From assembly GCA_050084985.1 (NCBI GenBank), contig JBITNC010000001.1:30752001-30816000 (forward strand): a stretch of 64,000 bases of DNA. Reading direction: 5' to 3'. This DNA is from Nageia nagi. Taxonomy: Eukaryota; Pinophyta. The notes under the pieces were generated by a model that was given only the letters and a program-made list of their open reading frames with translations, made no database searches and was not told where the DNA came from. Below, in pieces: positions 23,014-34,830 of this stretch (its first letter is position 1; the number at the start of each line of letters is the position of its first letter). The translations under genes and the position numbers were made by a program.

Positions 23014-24300
23014 ATATTTGAATTTTTTAATTTTTTACTTATTCCCCCACTAAACAAGAATTTGCAACTAGTCATCATGAGTAAAAGGATGGAAATGATA
23101 GCAAGCACAAATGGTATAATCAATGAACCATTATGGAGGGTCATAGATGATGAACAAATATAACATGAAATCCCAACACCATAGATTTATAGATAGGATA
23201 TGGTCTATGGTGACATAATTAAAAATATATTCTTCAAGATGTACAAGACATGGTCCATAGTATCTAACAAATTAAACTACCAAAGGAGTGACAAGAGCAT
23301 CAACCATGATTCTCCAAATAAAATTAGGTCTAGAGAACATGCAGATAAGATTTTTAAGAAATATTCATTAGAGATATCATATATCACATAAGATCCCCAA
23401 CAAGGCTGATGATAAATGTAAATCTCTATTCAATTAGAGTTCCATAGAATATTATAAGCATGATCATACCTATCTAGTGCAGAGGTCAAAGCCATCATAG
23501 ATAAAATCTAATGTCGGATACCCTTAGGCACTTAATTAAATCAATCCTCCTCTAAATTTAATTTTTGGATAGGATTCTCTAAAGGGTCATTGGGAAAAGT
23601 ACAAGGTGATTGGGAAATGACAATTCCCATGGGATAAGGGTGTCATAATGTGAGGACCCCTCCTATTGACTAGTAGGAAGACTAACATAATGTGGGTGAC
23701 TCATGATGCCTATTGCTTGTGAAATACAATCAACTACCTATAGTTTCATATACAAGCATTTTTTAGAATTTATATAAACTTTTTTAAAGATATATATACA
23801 CACACATATTTATTTTTACAAGAAAATATTTAATAATAATTTTTTGAATTATTTACATCTATTTTCTTGCTGGTACTTTTTATTTATTTGATTATTATTT
23901 TTTTAGGCAAAAAAATTTTTTACAACTCCCAAATGATAATGGTTACCTCTTTTTTTAGAGATAACCCAACCTTTATAACCCAAGAAATAAAAGTACAAAG
24001 GTTGAACTAAGAAACAAGTAGGTCCTAATCTTAGGATGGATGGTTGATAATGGATTAGATACAAAATAAGTGGCAAGATTGGTGGATGATGCTTGAACTT
24101 CTTAATAACACATTTTAGCTTGGTTGATGATGTCAAGGCTTCACCATTATCAATAATAAAAGGAAGGTGGGGTGGACTCCCTAAGGATTATGGATATTAA
24201 AGAAGAATTAATGATGCGATGGGCATCATACTCTTTATGAGATACTAGATATACTCATTTTTCACTAGTTTAATTACAACCTCACTTTTTCTTTGGTTAA
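22253..24300. other. 3' spacer of element C
   Basis: No convincing gene. It contains the block inverted-homologous to 11540-11700 of A (22315-22420), a T-rich run, a long (TA)n tract, and at about 23500-23700 codons on the - strand weakly resembling extra ORF 2 of A. An open - strand frame at 24136-23903 has no recognisable features. Confidence 0.5.
22937..23018. repeat. (TA)n microsatellite in element C
   Basis: About 82 bases of TA dinucleotides with one interruption (ATTATA). Confidence 0.95.
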
Positions 24301-25460
24301 AGCATTATAAGTCCTTTGAAACCTTGGTTTTACATTAATTGGATTATTTACATAATAATTTTTGTTGAATAATGAACTATAATCATATATGATTTAATTG
24401 TACAAAAATGAATAGGTATTATAGTCCAATACCAAGTCATTGATGACCTCATATATGAAAATCGGTCTCCCATAACATCAAAGAGTCATATGATCAAAAT
24501 AATTTAGCAAAATTATAGGTCTCTCACAAGGCCAATGCAAGCAAAATATATGGATCCAATTGGTTAATGATTCAATTTCCATCCATATATCCTTTGCTTC
24601 TAACTCAATAGTTGACCTAAGATTATTGACTTTTAAGTTGTATACATTGGTTCCTTGCCAATTATAAAAATTCATGGCTTTAAATTCTTGAATTCCTTTT
24701 GGTAAAGTGAATAAAAGGGTTATATTAGTGTAAGGACACTTTCTGAATGCTTACATGTATTGATCTTCTAGGTATCTATCAATAAAATCATGTCTTATAG
24801 GATAAAATTATGTTTTTTTATTGGTTTTTGATCTTCTTGGCATTACAAATCTTACTTGAACATTATGGGGAGGAGGATTGGGAAATATTGACCTAATTTT
24901 GGAGAATTATTGTTCAAGTTTTTGCACACATATGATTGATAGTTGAGACTTATGAATGAATACTATGTAAAAATCATAAACTATTTTATGATGACACATG
25001 TATCTTATCATCTGGTCTACCCATGTAAATAGAAAATCCTCATCTAGACAAGTGTTAATAACTCTATTTTGGATCCAATTATTGAAATAGCAATTAATTA
25101 TGATTATGGGGGATGATGTAGGCCAATATCAGCATAACAAGTTTACCACATGGAATTATGTAAAATAATGTGCATGACTCAGGTTATACATGGCTTTATC
25201 AATATAAATCTCCAAGTTACCTTTGTAAACACTTATCTCCCATCCTTGGTATATTTTTGGCAATAAGTTTAAAGCTAGGATTTTTTGTAAATCAATAGGT
25301 AAAAAAAGGATATTTTTATTTCTAAAAGAAGTATTTAGAGATAATTCTATGATAGCCCTATCTCCTAAATATCTTACTTTCTTAAACCAAGATTTTTTTT
25401 GAATACCTCTTTGATCAGCAATCAAGTGGATGCTTTTGCTCTTTTTTAATATCATTTTCT
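24300..25460 (-). pseudogene. Extra 3' ORF of element C (two repeat modules)
   Basis: Homologue of extra ORF 1 in A and B. Module 1 (25455-about 24990): LFLPIDLQKILALNLL, YQGWEISVYKGNLEIYI, YWPTSSPIIIINC, HHKIVYDF. Module 2 (about 24720-24330): LPKGIQE, NVYNLKVNN, FCLHWPCERPIILLNY. Between them lies a proline/arginine-rich stretch (NPPPHNVQVRFVMPRRSKT). Several stops, for example in place of the residue before YWPTSSP. The conservation of LPxxIQ, W-E-I, WPxxxPxII and the acidic/aromatic V-x-D block in this diverged element argues that the protein was once under selection. Confidence 0.6.
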
Positions 25461-25559
25461 ATTTCAAATACATTAAATATGTATAAGTCTTAAAAAAAAC
25501 ACTTTTGTTAATTTTTTAACTAAAAAGGTTTATTTACAATGTATATAATTTCTAATTAA

Positions 25560-26830
25560 AAAAGTTTATTAACTATAGAAAGGATGAAGGTGCATGATAT
25601 TTATGGGCTCATGCTCTTTGTTACCTTCCATATCAACTCAATGATAACATCCAAATCCAAATTTTATTTTAATCACATAAAAATCTAACTAGTTAGGATC
25701 AAACTTATGACAAAGCTATCATTCCATCTGAGAAGTTTGCTACTTTTCTTTTAAAACCAAATCTTGTATGTTAAATTTACAAGTTTTAACTATTTTTTCA
25801 AATGCTTTTTTAATATGATTTTGATAACTATGTAAATGATCTAATACATTAACTCTTCTTTCATCTAGAAGCAATAACTGGTCTAATCTTATTTGATAAA
25901 CTACTTCATTATGACATAGTCTTGTAATGCAATTCGTAAAGAAGGAATTTCTATTTCTAAGGGTAATACTACTTCTACCCTATAAACTAAAGAAAATGGG
26001 GTTACCCCAATGGGAGTTGAATACTAGTTTGATAGGCCCATAATGCATGTGGAATTCTTGCATGCCAATCTTTATGGGAGTCATCAATAATTTTTAATAG
26101 AATGTTATGAATAGTTTTATTGTAGCTTTAGCTTGACCATTCCCTTGAGGATAGTAAGGAGTTGAGAAGCTTAAACAGATATGATATCCTTTAATAAAGC
26201 CTAAACTTCCTTATTTTTGAATTTTTTTCCATTATCAATGATAATTTAGGCTAAAATTCCAAAATGACATATAATATGGTTTTGTATGAATTGTACTATA
26301 TTTGGCCCTTTTTTGAGATCATGGGGATGGGTTCTATCCATTTTTGTAAAGCATTGCATAGAAGTTATTATAATCTTATGACCTCCTAAGGAAATAGGAG
26401 ATATTTGACCTATTAAATTTAAGCCCATCTTGAGAATGGCCATAATGATTGCATGGGTTGTAACATATGTGAGGGTTGATTAAATAGATTTGAATGTTGT
26501 TAACATTTAACACACTTTCTAACATATTCCATGCAATCACATTCCATAGTAGGCTAGTAATATCCCATACACATTAATCATTTTATGATTATAGAGCCAC
26601 TAAAATATCCTTTACAAATTCTATCATTTGTGCATGAAATAGCAATTTGTGAATCAGCCCACTCTAAACATATAAGTAATATCCCATCAAAAACCCTATG
26701 GTATAAGATATCTCCTATCATGTAGAAGTGAAAAGCTTTTATCTTGAATGTTTTCCAAGATGATTTTGTTAAGTATTTTGGTAATACCCCATCTCTTAAG
26801 AATTTGAACAATTATGTATACCATAAATTT
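25560..26830 (-). pseudogene. Integrase of element C, decayed
   Basis: Recognised by GDILYHRVFDGILL before the zinc-binding region, then LNLIGQISPISLGGHKIIIT (catalytic core start; the usual WALDLIG has lost its Asp, MGLNLIG), CHFGILA, TPIGVTPFSLVY-like codons and a KLGDLVL-like region near 25750. It is broken by many stops and frameshifts. The order after RNase H and before the extra ORF matches A. Confidence 0.65.
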
Positions 26831-27885
26831 TTGTCTTCCATTGTAATGTTTAAGACTAAATATTCAACTTTATTTATTCTATTAAGGATTTAATTATTTG
26901 AACAATTTCAATAGGGATCATTTTTTTATTACGGTTTGTAGAAATTAAAGATTTGATGGAAACTATAGCATTAGCAAACCTATTAGTTGATTGTGGTGCT
27001 ACTTCTAAATCATATTTTTCAAAAGATAATAAAATATTTTTCACTAATCTCTTATATTTTTGCAGCAAAGGTTCCTTACACTGGAAGATTTCTTTAACTT
27101 GAGATTTATAATTAACTATGAATCACCAATGAATTTTATTTTTCTCAATTTTAAGTTTATGGCATTTTTAATAGCTAAGATTAAGGATTCATACTCAACA
27201 TTATTGTTCATATAAGGAAAGTAAAGTTTAAATGAATAGGGTATGGGAAGCCCTTGGGTGTAACAAATATAACACCCATACCCCTGCTTTGTTCACATCT
27301 TAATCCATCAAAATATATTACCATATCCTAATCTTCATTTAGATTCTATGAGAATTGCCATTTCATCTAATTAAAATACATGTTCATCTGGTAATTCTAT
27401 GATGAGTTGATTATCATTAGATAATGGTGTCTCAATGAGATAATTAGCTATGACTTATCTTTTAATTGATTTTTAACTTATAAAAAGTAATTCAAATTTA
27501 GTTAGATGCATGATCCATTTAGATGTTCTTGCATTTTGATAAGTTTTATGCATCATATATTTCAAAGGATCTGCTTTAGCAATTACGTATGTGGTATGGT
27601 TCAAACATGTAATGTCTTAATTTTTTGATTGCAAATACTATTGTTGAACATAACTTTTCTAAATATACATATTTAATCTCATAATGAATCAAAGTTTGAC
27701 TAAGGTAGTATATTTCTTATTCTTTACTATTTTCATTCTTTTGAGGAAGCATGGTTCCTAAGGTTGTTTTTATAGCTCATATATATAACAATAATGGTTC
27801 TCGAGGCTTAGGTGGTACTAGAATTAGTGGTGATAGAAGATAGCATTTAATCTTATCAAATGCCTCTTATTTTTGTATCATATGG
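26831..27885 (-). pseudogene. RNase H and second RNase H of element C
   Basis: The first RNase H is marked by EAFDKIKCYLLSP, LGTMLPQKNENSKE and IHYEIKYVYLEKLC. The second ends with KYDLEVAPQSTNRFANAIVS, where the last catalytic Asp seen in A (RFTDAM) is replaced by Asn. It joins directly to the RT N-terminal segment at about 27885 because the RT core is deleted. Confidence 0.65.
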
Positions 27886-28720
27886 TGGAATCAACCAAGC
27901 TATCTATGTTTCCTAAGGGAAAGTCATTCATAGGGCATGCTTTATTTGGATCTCTAAAATCTATACATATTCAAATCTTCCCCATGGATTTCTTAACTGG
28001 TACCATATTAAAATCCAATAAGAGTAATCAATTGGGTGAATAAACTTGGCTTCTAAAAGCTTTTATAACTCTTCTTTTACCATTAATGTGATTGTAGGAT
28101 ACATTTTTTGTAGCTTTTGTTTAATATGTTTTGCACCTTCTTTTATACCAAAATTATGCACTACTAAATTAGGATAAATCCTAGGCATATCAACATATGA
28201 CCATGTGAATATTTCCTATTTTTTCTTAAGTATTATAATGAACTCTTTTCTCTCATTCTCAGTAAGAGATTTTCTTAATTGAATTATTTTAGGGCTATTA
28301 GGTTTATTACTTAAATTAATTGCAATGGTTTCTTCAATTAACATGTGAGATCCCTTCTTTAATTGGTTGGGTATTGGAATCCAATTATTATCATTGGCAT
28401 TATATTCTTCATCCTCAACTTCATACTAATCTTTCAAAGTAGTATTAATATTCAATTTTGTAGTTCTAATATTGTATCTATGTCTTTGAAATCCTAGATT
28501 GTAGGTTGTCTAAAAATAAATGTAAAATTTGTAGTTTCTTCATCTACCAGAAAGTATGAAGAACTACTTGAATTTTTGAACCTATTATCTCAAACTCATC
28601 ATTTCCAAACCAATAAAGTTCATTTGAGACATTATATTATCACATACTTCTACAATCTCTACCATGTTAATTGATATATCAAAAAATAACCCTCCCAAGA
28701 ATAATGTTTCAAACTCTATG
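27886..28720 (-). pseudogene. RT N-terminal segment of element C, core deleted
   Basis: It begins beside copia-1 and reads (in two frames) SPKIIQLRKSLTENERKEF, FTWSYVDMPRIYPNLVVHNF, KQKLQKMYPTITLMVKEEL, KFIHPIDYSYWI, then FRDPNKACPMNDFP and NIDSLVDST. The sequence then jumps to RNase H codons; about 550 bases present in A (about 6012-6563), including YVDD, are missing. C could not encode an active RT. Confidence 0.7.
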
Positions 28721-28725
28721 TCATC
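28721..28725. other. Target site duplication of copia-1
   Basis: TCATC directly before the left LTR; the same five bases follow the right LTR at 43558-43562. This fixes both ends of the insertion into element C. Confidence 0.92.
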
Positions 28726-30708
28726 TGTTGAACTATGCGTGACACTGAGAGGGGGGGTGAATCAGTGTTTCAATTTTTAAACTTTAAATCTAGAAACTTT
28801 AAATAGTGTAGTAGAGAAATAAAACCAAATAGAGCAAGCACACCAAGATATCAAACACACAACACAAGATATAACGAGGTTCACCAATGTGGCTACATCC
28901 CTAAAAAAGACTACTTGGACTTTAATCCAAATCCAGCCATTGTAAAGCACCAACTTTACACATAATTTATCAGCACCAACTGAAAGAACCACCAACCCCT
29001 ATGTTTTGTATCACCCACTGTAAGGAGCACCAACTCCACTTGCCAAGCACCCACTTGACAGATTTAATAAGATGGAATGAAAGATTGATAACTAGTTACC
29101 CAAGATCCAGAATGGTCTAGCTCAAAAATTTTCTCATAAAATACAATTTGAATCATATTCTATTTTCTTTATGCTCATGCAAATAGCTCTCAATTCATAT
29201 GTAATCTGAAACCCCTTTTAATTCATACACATTTGCTTTGGATTCCTGTCTATTGAAAAACGCTCAAAATCGGATTAAGAAACTGTTGCTTATATCATTG
29301 AAAGGGCTTGCCTTTATTTTTCACCAAGAAAAATCCTCATATTCTAAATCAAAACTGACATAATTTCTCACAAATATCTATAACTTTCAAAACTTATAGA
29401 ATTATCAAGAACACATTCATTTTTGAGATATATGTTACTCATACATGCTTCACACACCTCTCAATAACAAACTACACTGCCAAAACACAAACCTAGAAAA
29501 ATTTGAATTTATTTAAACTGGTTGAAGATAATACCTTGAATGCACTCAGAACACATGTTTCATGTCCATATGGAACAAAATGGTATGAAAAATTTCACAT
29601 AGATGCTGAAATACCTTTCAAAGCTCGAATCTGTCTTTTTTTCTTCTCCTCTCTTGGTTTTTTTTTTTTTTTTTTAAAAAGTGTCACATGATAAAAGAAC
29701 TCTTGAGCCTTAAATAGAAGTGTGATAACTGAGATATAAAATAAAAGGAAAGAGCATTTTTTCAAACCATACACATTATTCCTTTTTTTTTCACTTAAAA
29801 CCATTGTCGGCCAAAACTGGAAAATTAAGAAAAAAAGCTCTAACGACTTTTTCGATGAGCTATAACTTCTTACTGAGTGCACAGTTTAACATGAAATTTG
29901 GACCAAATGTTTTTCATAAAACCAAATACATTTTATCCAAATTTAAAGCTTTAAATCCTCATATTTTGCACACAACACTTTTCACAAAGTGGCCTCCGAC
30001 AGATTTCACAGGTATTTTGTTATGCTTGGATTTGTGCAAGTTATAGGTTCTCATAGTTTGAGGCCTCAAATCAAGATGGTTCAAAAGAAAAAGTTGTTCA
30101 TCTCATCATCTTATACGTGTAAAAAATTTAAAATACTAAATTTGAAGACTTTTAGAGCCCAAAACAACCAACCTACTATTTCTAAAATTTATGCTCAAAC
30201 AGTCAAAAAGTTACGGAGTGGCATTTTGTAGCTTGTACCATTTCTTCTTCGATTATCATCTTTCTATGAAATTTGGACCACACTTTCTTGGTATATATTA
30301 CTATATATGATTTAAATTTAAACCTCTGATTCATCATCATTTGCTTGCAATTCAAATTGTACAAAGCCAATTTTACACAAATTTTTGACTGCACCATAAT
30401 CCACAAGAGTGCCTAAAACTGAACCAACATGAAATTTGACCATTCCAATACTTCACACAAGTTTGTTATCAACCCAAAAACTGATCCAAACCATCTCTCA
30501 TTTTCCTTCACCTTCCATTTGTAATTTGACCCTCTTGACAACTTTTGGTACCTCATGACAACTTTTGGTCCCTTTATCGTTTTTGCATCCGACAACTTTG
30601 TAGATCTTGTTGATGTTATTTATTTGACACATGCAACCATATGAACCTTATGCACATTGATCTCATTGTGTTGACAACAATGACAACACTACTGCACCAT
30701 ACTCAACA
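28726..30708 (-). repeat. 3' LTR of copia-1
   Basis: On the + strand it runs TGTTGAACTATGCG to CATACTCAACA, pairing with 41577-43557. It contains a repeated AGCACCAACT-like motif (about 28940-29070) and long T/A runs. Confidence 0.93.
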
Positions 30709-30770
30709 ATCTCCCCCTTTGGAATTGTTGGCAACACATATGCAAAAATTTGTTACTCTTCTCCCCCTTT
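30709..30770 (-). promoter_or_regulatory. Polypurine tract of copia-1, duplicated
   Basis: On the - strand AAAGGGGGAG occurs next to the LTR (30711-30720) and again exactly 50 bases upstream (30761-30770). Only the first is in the usual position. From here to 30925 there is no gene. Confidence 0.75.
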
Positions 30771-30925
30771 GACAACAAATACAAAGGGGTGTCGTGGACT
30801 CCCCTTGAGTCCATATACACAATACTCAGGTGTAAATTAGTATACAAAAGAACATAATTATATAGGAGTAAAAAGATAAACAAATACAAAATTACTCCCC
30901 CTGAGATTGTATGTCCAAAAGCTAG

Positions 30926-32650
30926 TCAATGCTTGGGCAATATCACCACTCCCAATTTCTTTCGTAGGTACTCAAAAACATCTTTGGGTAATGGTTTAGT
31001 AAATATATCTACTACTTGTTTTGATGTGGGAACAAATTCTAACTTTACCTCTCCTTCTGCAACCTTTTCCTTCAAAAAATGATATCGAATGGCAATATGT
31101 TTTATTCTTGAATGCATGACTGGATTCTTAGAAATATTGATTGCACTTGTGTTATCACACATAATTGAAATAGGCTCAGTGATCTGAATCCCTAGATCTT
31201 TCATCATTTGTTTCATCCACATAACCTGTGTACAACATGATGTCACTGCTATGTACTCTACTTCTACGATGGATAATGATACCGATTCTTATTTCTTACT
31301 GTGCCAACTAATAAGATTATTACCCAAGTAAAATGCACCACCACTAGTGCTTTTCCTATCATCTACACATCCTACCCAATCTACATCTGAGAAAGTAATG
31401 AGTGTGAAATCTTTTCCTTTGGGATACCATAGGCCATAGTCCATTATACCTTTAAGGTATTGAAAAATCTATTTTACTGCAGTCACATGTGTTTCCTTTG
31501 GACTTGCTTGGAACTGTGCAACCATACACACTACCTGAAGTATGTTAGGTCTGGTAGCTATCAAATATAATAGGCTTCTAATCATTGACCTGGACATAGT
31601 CTGATCTATTGATGGTGACTTATCATCCTTGCTTAGCTTGCAGCCTATCATCATAAGAGTGCTCACAGGCTTGCAATCCTCCATAGTGAACTTTTTCAAC
31701 ATCTCTTTAACATAATTGATTTGCGAAATAAAAATGCCATTCTTTAATTGATTAACTTGCAAACCAAGAAAATATGAAAGTTCACCTATCATTGACATTT
31801 CAAATTCTGTTTGCATTTGGTTAGCAAAATCTTTGCACATTTCATCTTTGCTACCTCTAAAAATAATATAATCTACATAAACAACAATGATAACTTGGTG
31901 ATTATTTTCAGATTTAATGTAGAGATTACTGTCCACCATACCCTTTTTAAAACCTTGTTGATGTAGATATGTATCAAGTCTAGAGTACCATACTTGGGGT
32001 TCTTGTTTTAGACCATAAAGTGCCTTTTTTAATTTGCACATAAAATCTGGATTCTCACTTATCTAAAATCCATTTGGCTGCTCAATATAAACTTCTTCAT
32101 TAAAATTTCCATTCAAAAATGTTGATTTTACATCCATTTGATAAACTTTGAAGTTTTTATAGACTACCAAATCAAGAAACATACGGATAGCTTCTAATCT
32201 AGCAACAGGAGCAAAAGTTTCTTCAAAATCAATACCTTCAACTTGAGCATACCCTTTACAAACCAATCTTGCTTTATTTCTTATTACTTTTCCATCTTCA
32301 TTAAGCTTGTTGTGAAAAACCCACTTGGTGCCAATCACATTTTTATTTTTGGGCCTTGGTACCAACTCCCAAGTTTGATTCTTTTCAATTTGGTCTAGTT
32401 CCTCATCCATTGCTTTGATCCAACTTTCATCCTGACTTGCCTCTATAACATTTTTTGGTTTTATGCTTGAGAGAAGAGAATATGTTCTTATTGTTCTTCT
32501 TCTTGTTTGAACTCTAGTATCTCGATCTCCAATTATTTGGTTAGTTGGATGATCTTTTTGCCATTTACCTGTCTTGTGTTTTTGATTTTCTTCTATTTTT
32601 GAACCACTATGTAAGTTACTTGAGCCATTTTTTGGTTGATTTTCTGGTTG
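30926..32650 (-). pseudogene. RT and RNase H of copia-1
   Basis: RVT_2-type [70 protein letters not shown], then VVYVDYIIF. The catalytic motif is YVDY (31868-31879) in place of YVDD. RNase H follows with VDDRKSTSG, EVEYIAV (usually EAEY) and CDNTSAINISKNP, ending with the typical DIFTKPLPK and a stop at 30926-30928. Stops at PNGF-stop-ISEN (about 32062) and near 31468 split the frame. The N-terminal linker was separated from integrase by the gag-only insertion at 32655. Confidence 0.88.
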
Positions 32651-32654
32651 TTCC

Positions 32655-34512
32655 TGTTGATTAAGATTATGTAATATATGCACCATGAACAATCTTAACC
32701 AAAGTAAATCAAGAATAGACTATGGTGACAGTCTGATCTCCGGAGAAGGTCGGTTCCTTATCTATTGGGCGTAGAAAAAGTAACAGGAAAGGAAATAAAA
32801 GAGTAGAGTGCGAGGAATTCAAGCAAAAGGGTTAGGGTAACAGGAAAGGAATAAAAAGAGTAGAGTGCAAGGAATTTAAGCAAAAGGGTTAAGGTAATAG
32901 GAAAGGAATAAAAAGAGTAGAGTGCAAGGAATTTAAGCAAAAGGCTTAGGGTAACAAGAGAGAAAGCAAAGGTGGATCACTAGTTCAGCGTGGGCTTTCA
33001 CAGTGTGTGAAACCTTGGCCTAAATCTAGTGTAGCAGCTACGGTACAAGCTCTCACTCTCTAATAGTTTCCCAACTTTACTCTACCATGTAGCAGACATA
33101 GTTATACTAACAACCCGTAATTATCATTCAGGAAACAAGCTAAGCTGCCACGATGTAACCAAATTAAGAATGACAATTACGAGTGCTAGATAAGAAAGGT
33201 CAAGATGGTATCATATTACTGATAAAAACTACAGGTCTTTGAGAACAAATGTAAAGAGTAATACTAGGCTTCCGACCCTTCTTCCACTTTATTTTCATAT
33301 ACTTATACTGCAGTAATAGCAGTTACAAGATTTACAGAACAGAAATGTTTACAAAATGGCTTAAAGATTCTAGCCTTCTTTTAACTGATATTACCTACAT
33401 ATGCCACTTGGTAGAATATTACAAAAATGGGCAAGATTGCAGATGATACGCTTCTTGACAACTATGATCTGACCTTTTGCTGGCTTCATCTCTACATTCC
33501 AGAATGTTTTGCTCATTGGCTCCGGCTATTTGATCACTCTTTGCTGACCTCATCACTTCTGGGCTCCAGTTTTGGGTTAAAACCTGAAATCTATGACATC
33601 ATTATCATATTTCTAGAATGCTCTATTTAACGGGCTCCAGCTTCTTCAATTATCCCTTGCTGACCTCAACATCTCTGAAACTTGGGCCTTTCCAGAACTG
33701 AGCTTTTATCCTTTCCATCGTGACATCATCATTTTATCTGAAATGCTCTACTTTCGGAACACTTAAGCTATCGACCCCAGCTTCTTTGATTATCTCTTAC
33801 TGACCACATCATCTCCAGAACCTGAGCCTTTCCATAACTGAGCTTTTATCCTTTCTACCATGACATCATCATTTTATCCAGAATGCTCTACTTTCGAAAC
33901 ACTTAAGTTACTGGCTCCGACTTCTTTGATTATCTCTTGCTGACCACATCATCTCTGGAACTCAATTTTATACAAAAATGTGAACATGGTTCTCCCCGTG
34001 ATGTCATCTTCATTCTTTCGAAATGCTCTACTCACTTTCTCTGGAACCTAGTTTTTACCACAACTGAGCTTTTATCCTTTCTGCCATGACATCATCATTT
34101 TATCCAAAATGCTCTACTTCCAGAACACTTAAGCTACCAGCTTCAGCTTCTTTGATTATCTCTTGCTAACCACATCATCTCCGAAACCTGGTTTTATACA
34201 AAAATGTGAACATGGTTCTCCCCGTGACGTCATCTTCATGCTTCTGGAATGCTCTACTCACATTCTTTGGAACCTGGTTTTTACCACAACTGAGCTTTTA
34301 TCATTCCATTTCGGAATGCTTAATCTACTAACTCTGGCCTTTTTAATCACCCCTTGTTGACCACATGATCTCATTCCGGAACGCTTTACTTTCGAACTCC
34401 AGCCTATTTTGTTTGCTCCAAAAAAAACTCCCGGGGATCTTAAAATGAACCCATGATTGCAAGTAAAGTACACCGGGGCTTTAATAAAGAATTTATTATG
34501 TATGAATATACA
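32655..34512 (-). repeat. 3' LTR of the gag-only element
   Basis: On the + strand TGTTGATTAAGATT to GAATATACA. It holds a three-unit 57-bp tandem repeat and a series of imperfect ~140-bp units each with a TGACGTCA-related site. Open frames seen in it are by-products of the repeats. Confidence 0.92.
32785..32955. repeat. 57-bp tandem repeat in the LTR, three units
   Basis: Units start AGGAAAGG at 32785, 32842 and 32899. Being 19 codons long, the repeat creates a repetitive - strand reading frame that is not a gene. The other LTR (36444 onward) also has three units; the LTR at 45899-47456 has one. Confidence 0.9.
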
Positions 34513-34830
34513 TTATGGCGACCTCTAAGGGAAAATTTCGCCTTTATCAAAGAGGAATTTAGAACCTAGTCTGAAAAAAAAATAATACCAAAATAATACC
34601 AAAGCATTCACTACTACATAGGGTCTGGAAAAAAGAAATACTTTAAAAAATAAAAAAAAAACTCTATCCTCATCCCATTTCAATGCCGAATCTCCTTCTC
34701 TGAAAGTATCCGGAGTTGATTTTTTACTGTCGAACCACCTTTTACTATCTCATTTCTTCTTCGGAGGTCTTGATATGATTGATTCTGGAGCTCTTTTGGG
34801 GTTCAACTTTTCTTTCCGGAATACCAGAGA

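Noticed and set aside
22917-23144. Open - strand frame with a long run of Y and I codons
   Set aside because: It is a reading of a (TA)n microsatellite.
29595-30595. Several 60-95 residue frames in the copia-1 LTRs (also 42653-43561)
   Set aside because: They lie inside LTRs, differ between the two LTR copies and show no domain.
32758-32940. Repetitive 60-residue - strand frame with LKFLALYSF repeats (also at 36417-36599)
   Set aside because: Produced by a 57-bp (19-codon) tandem repeat inside an LTR; no coding function is indicated.
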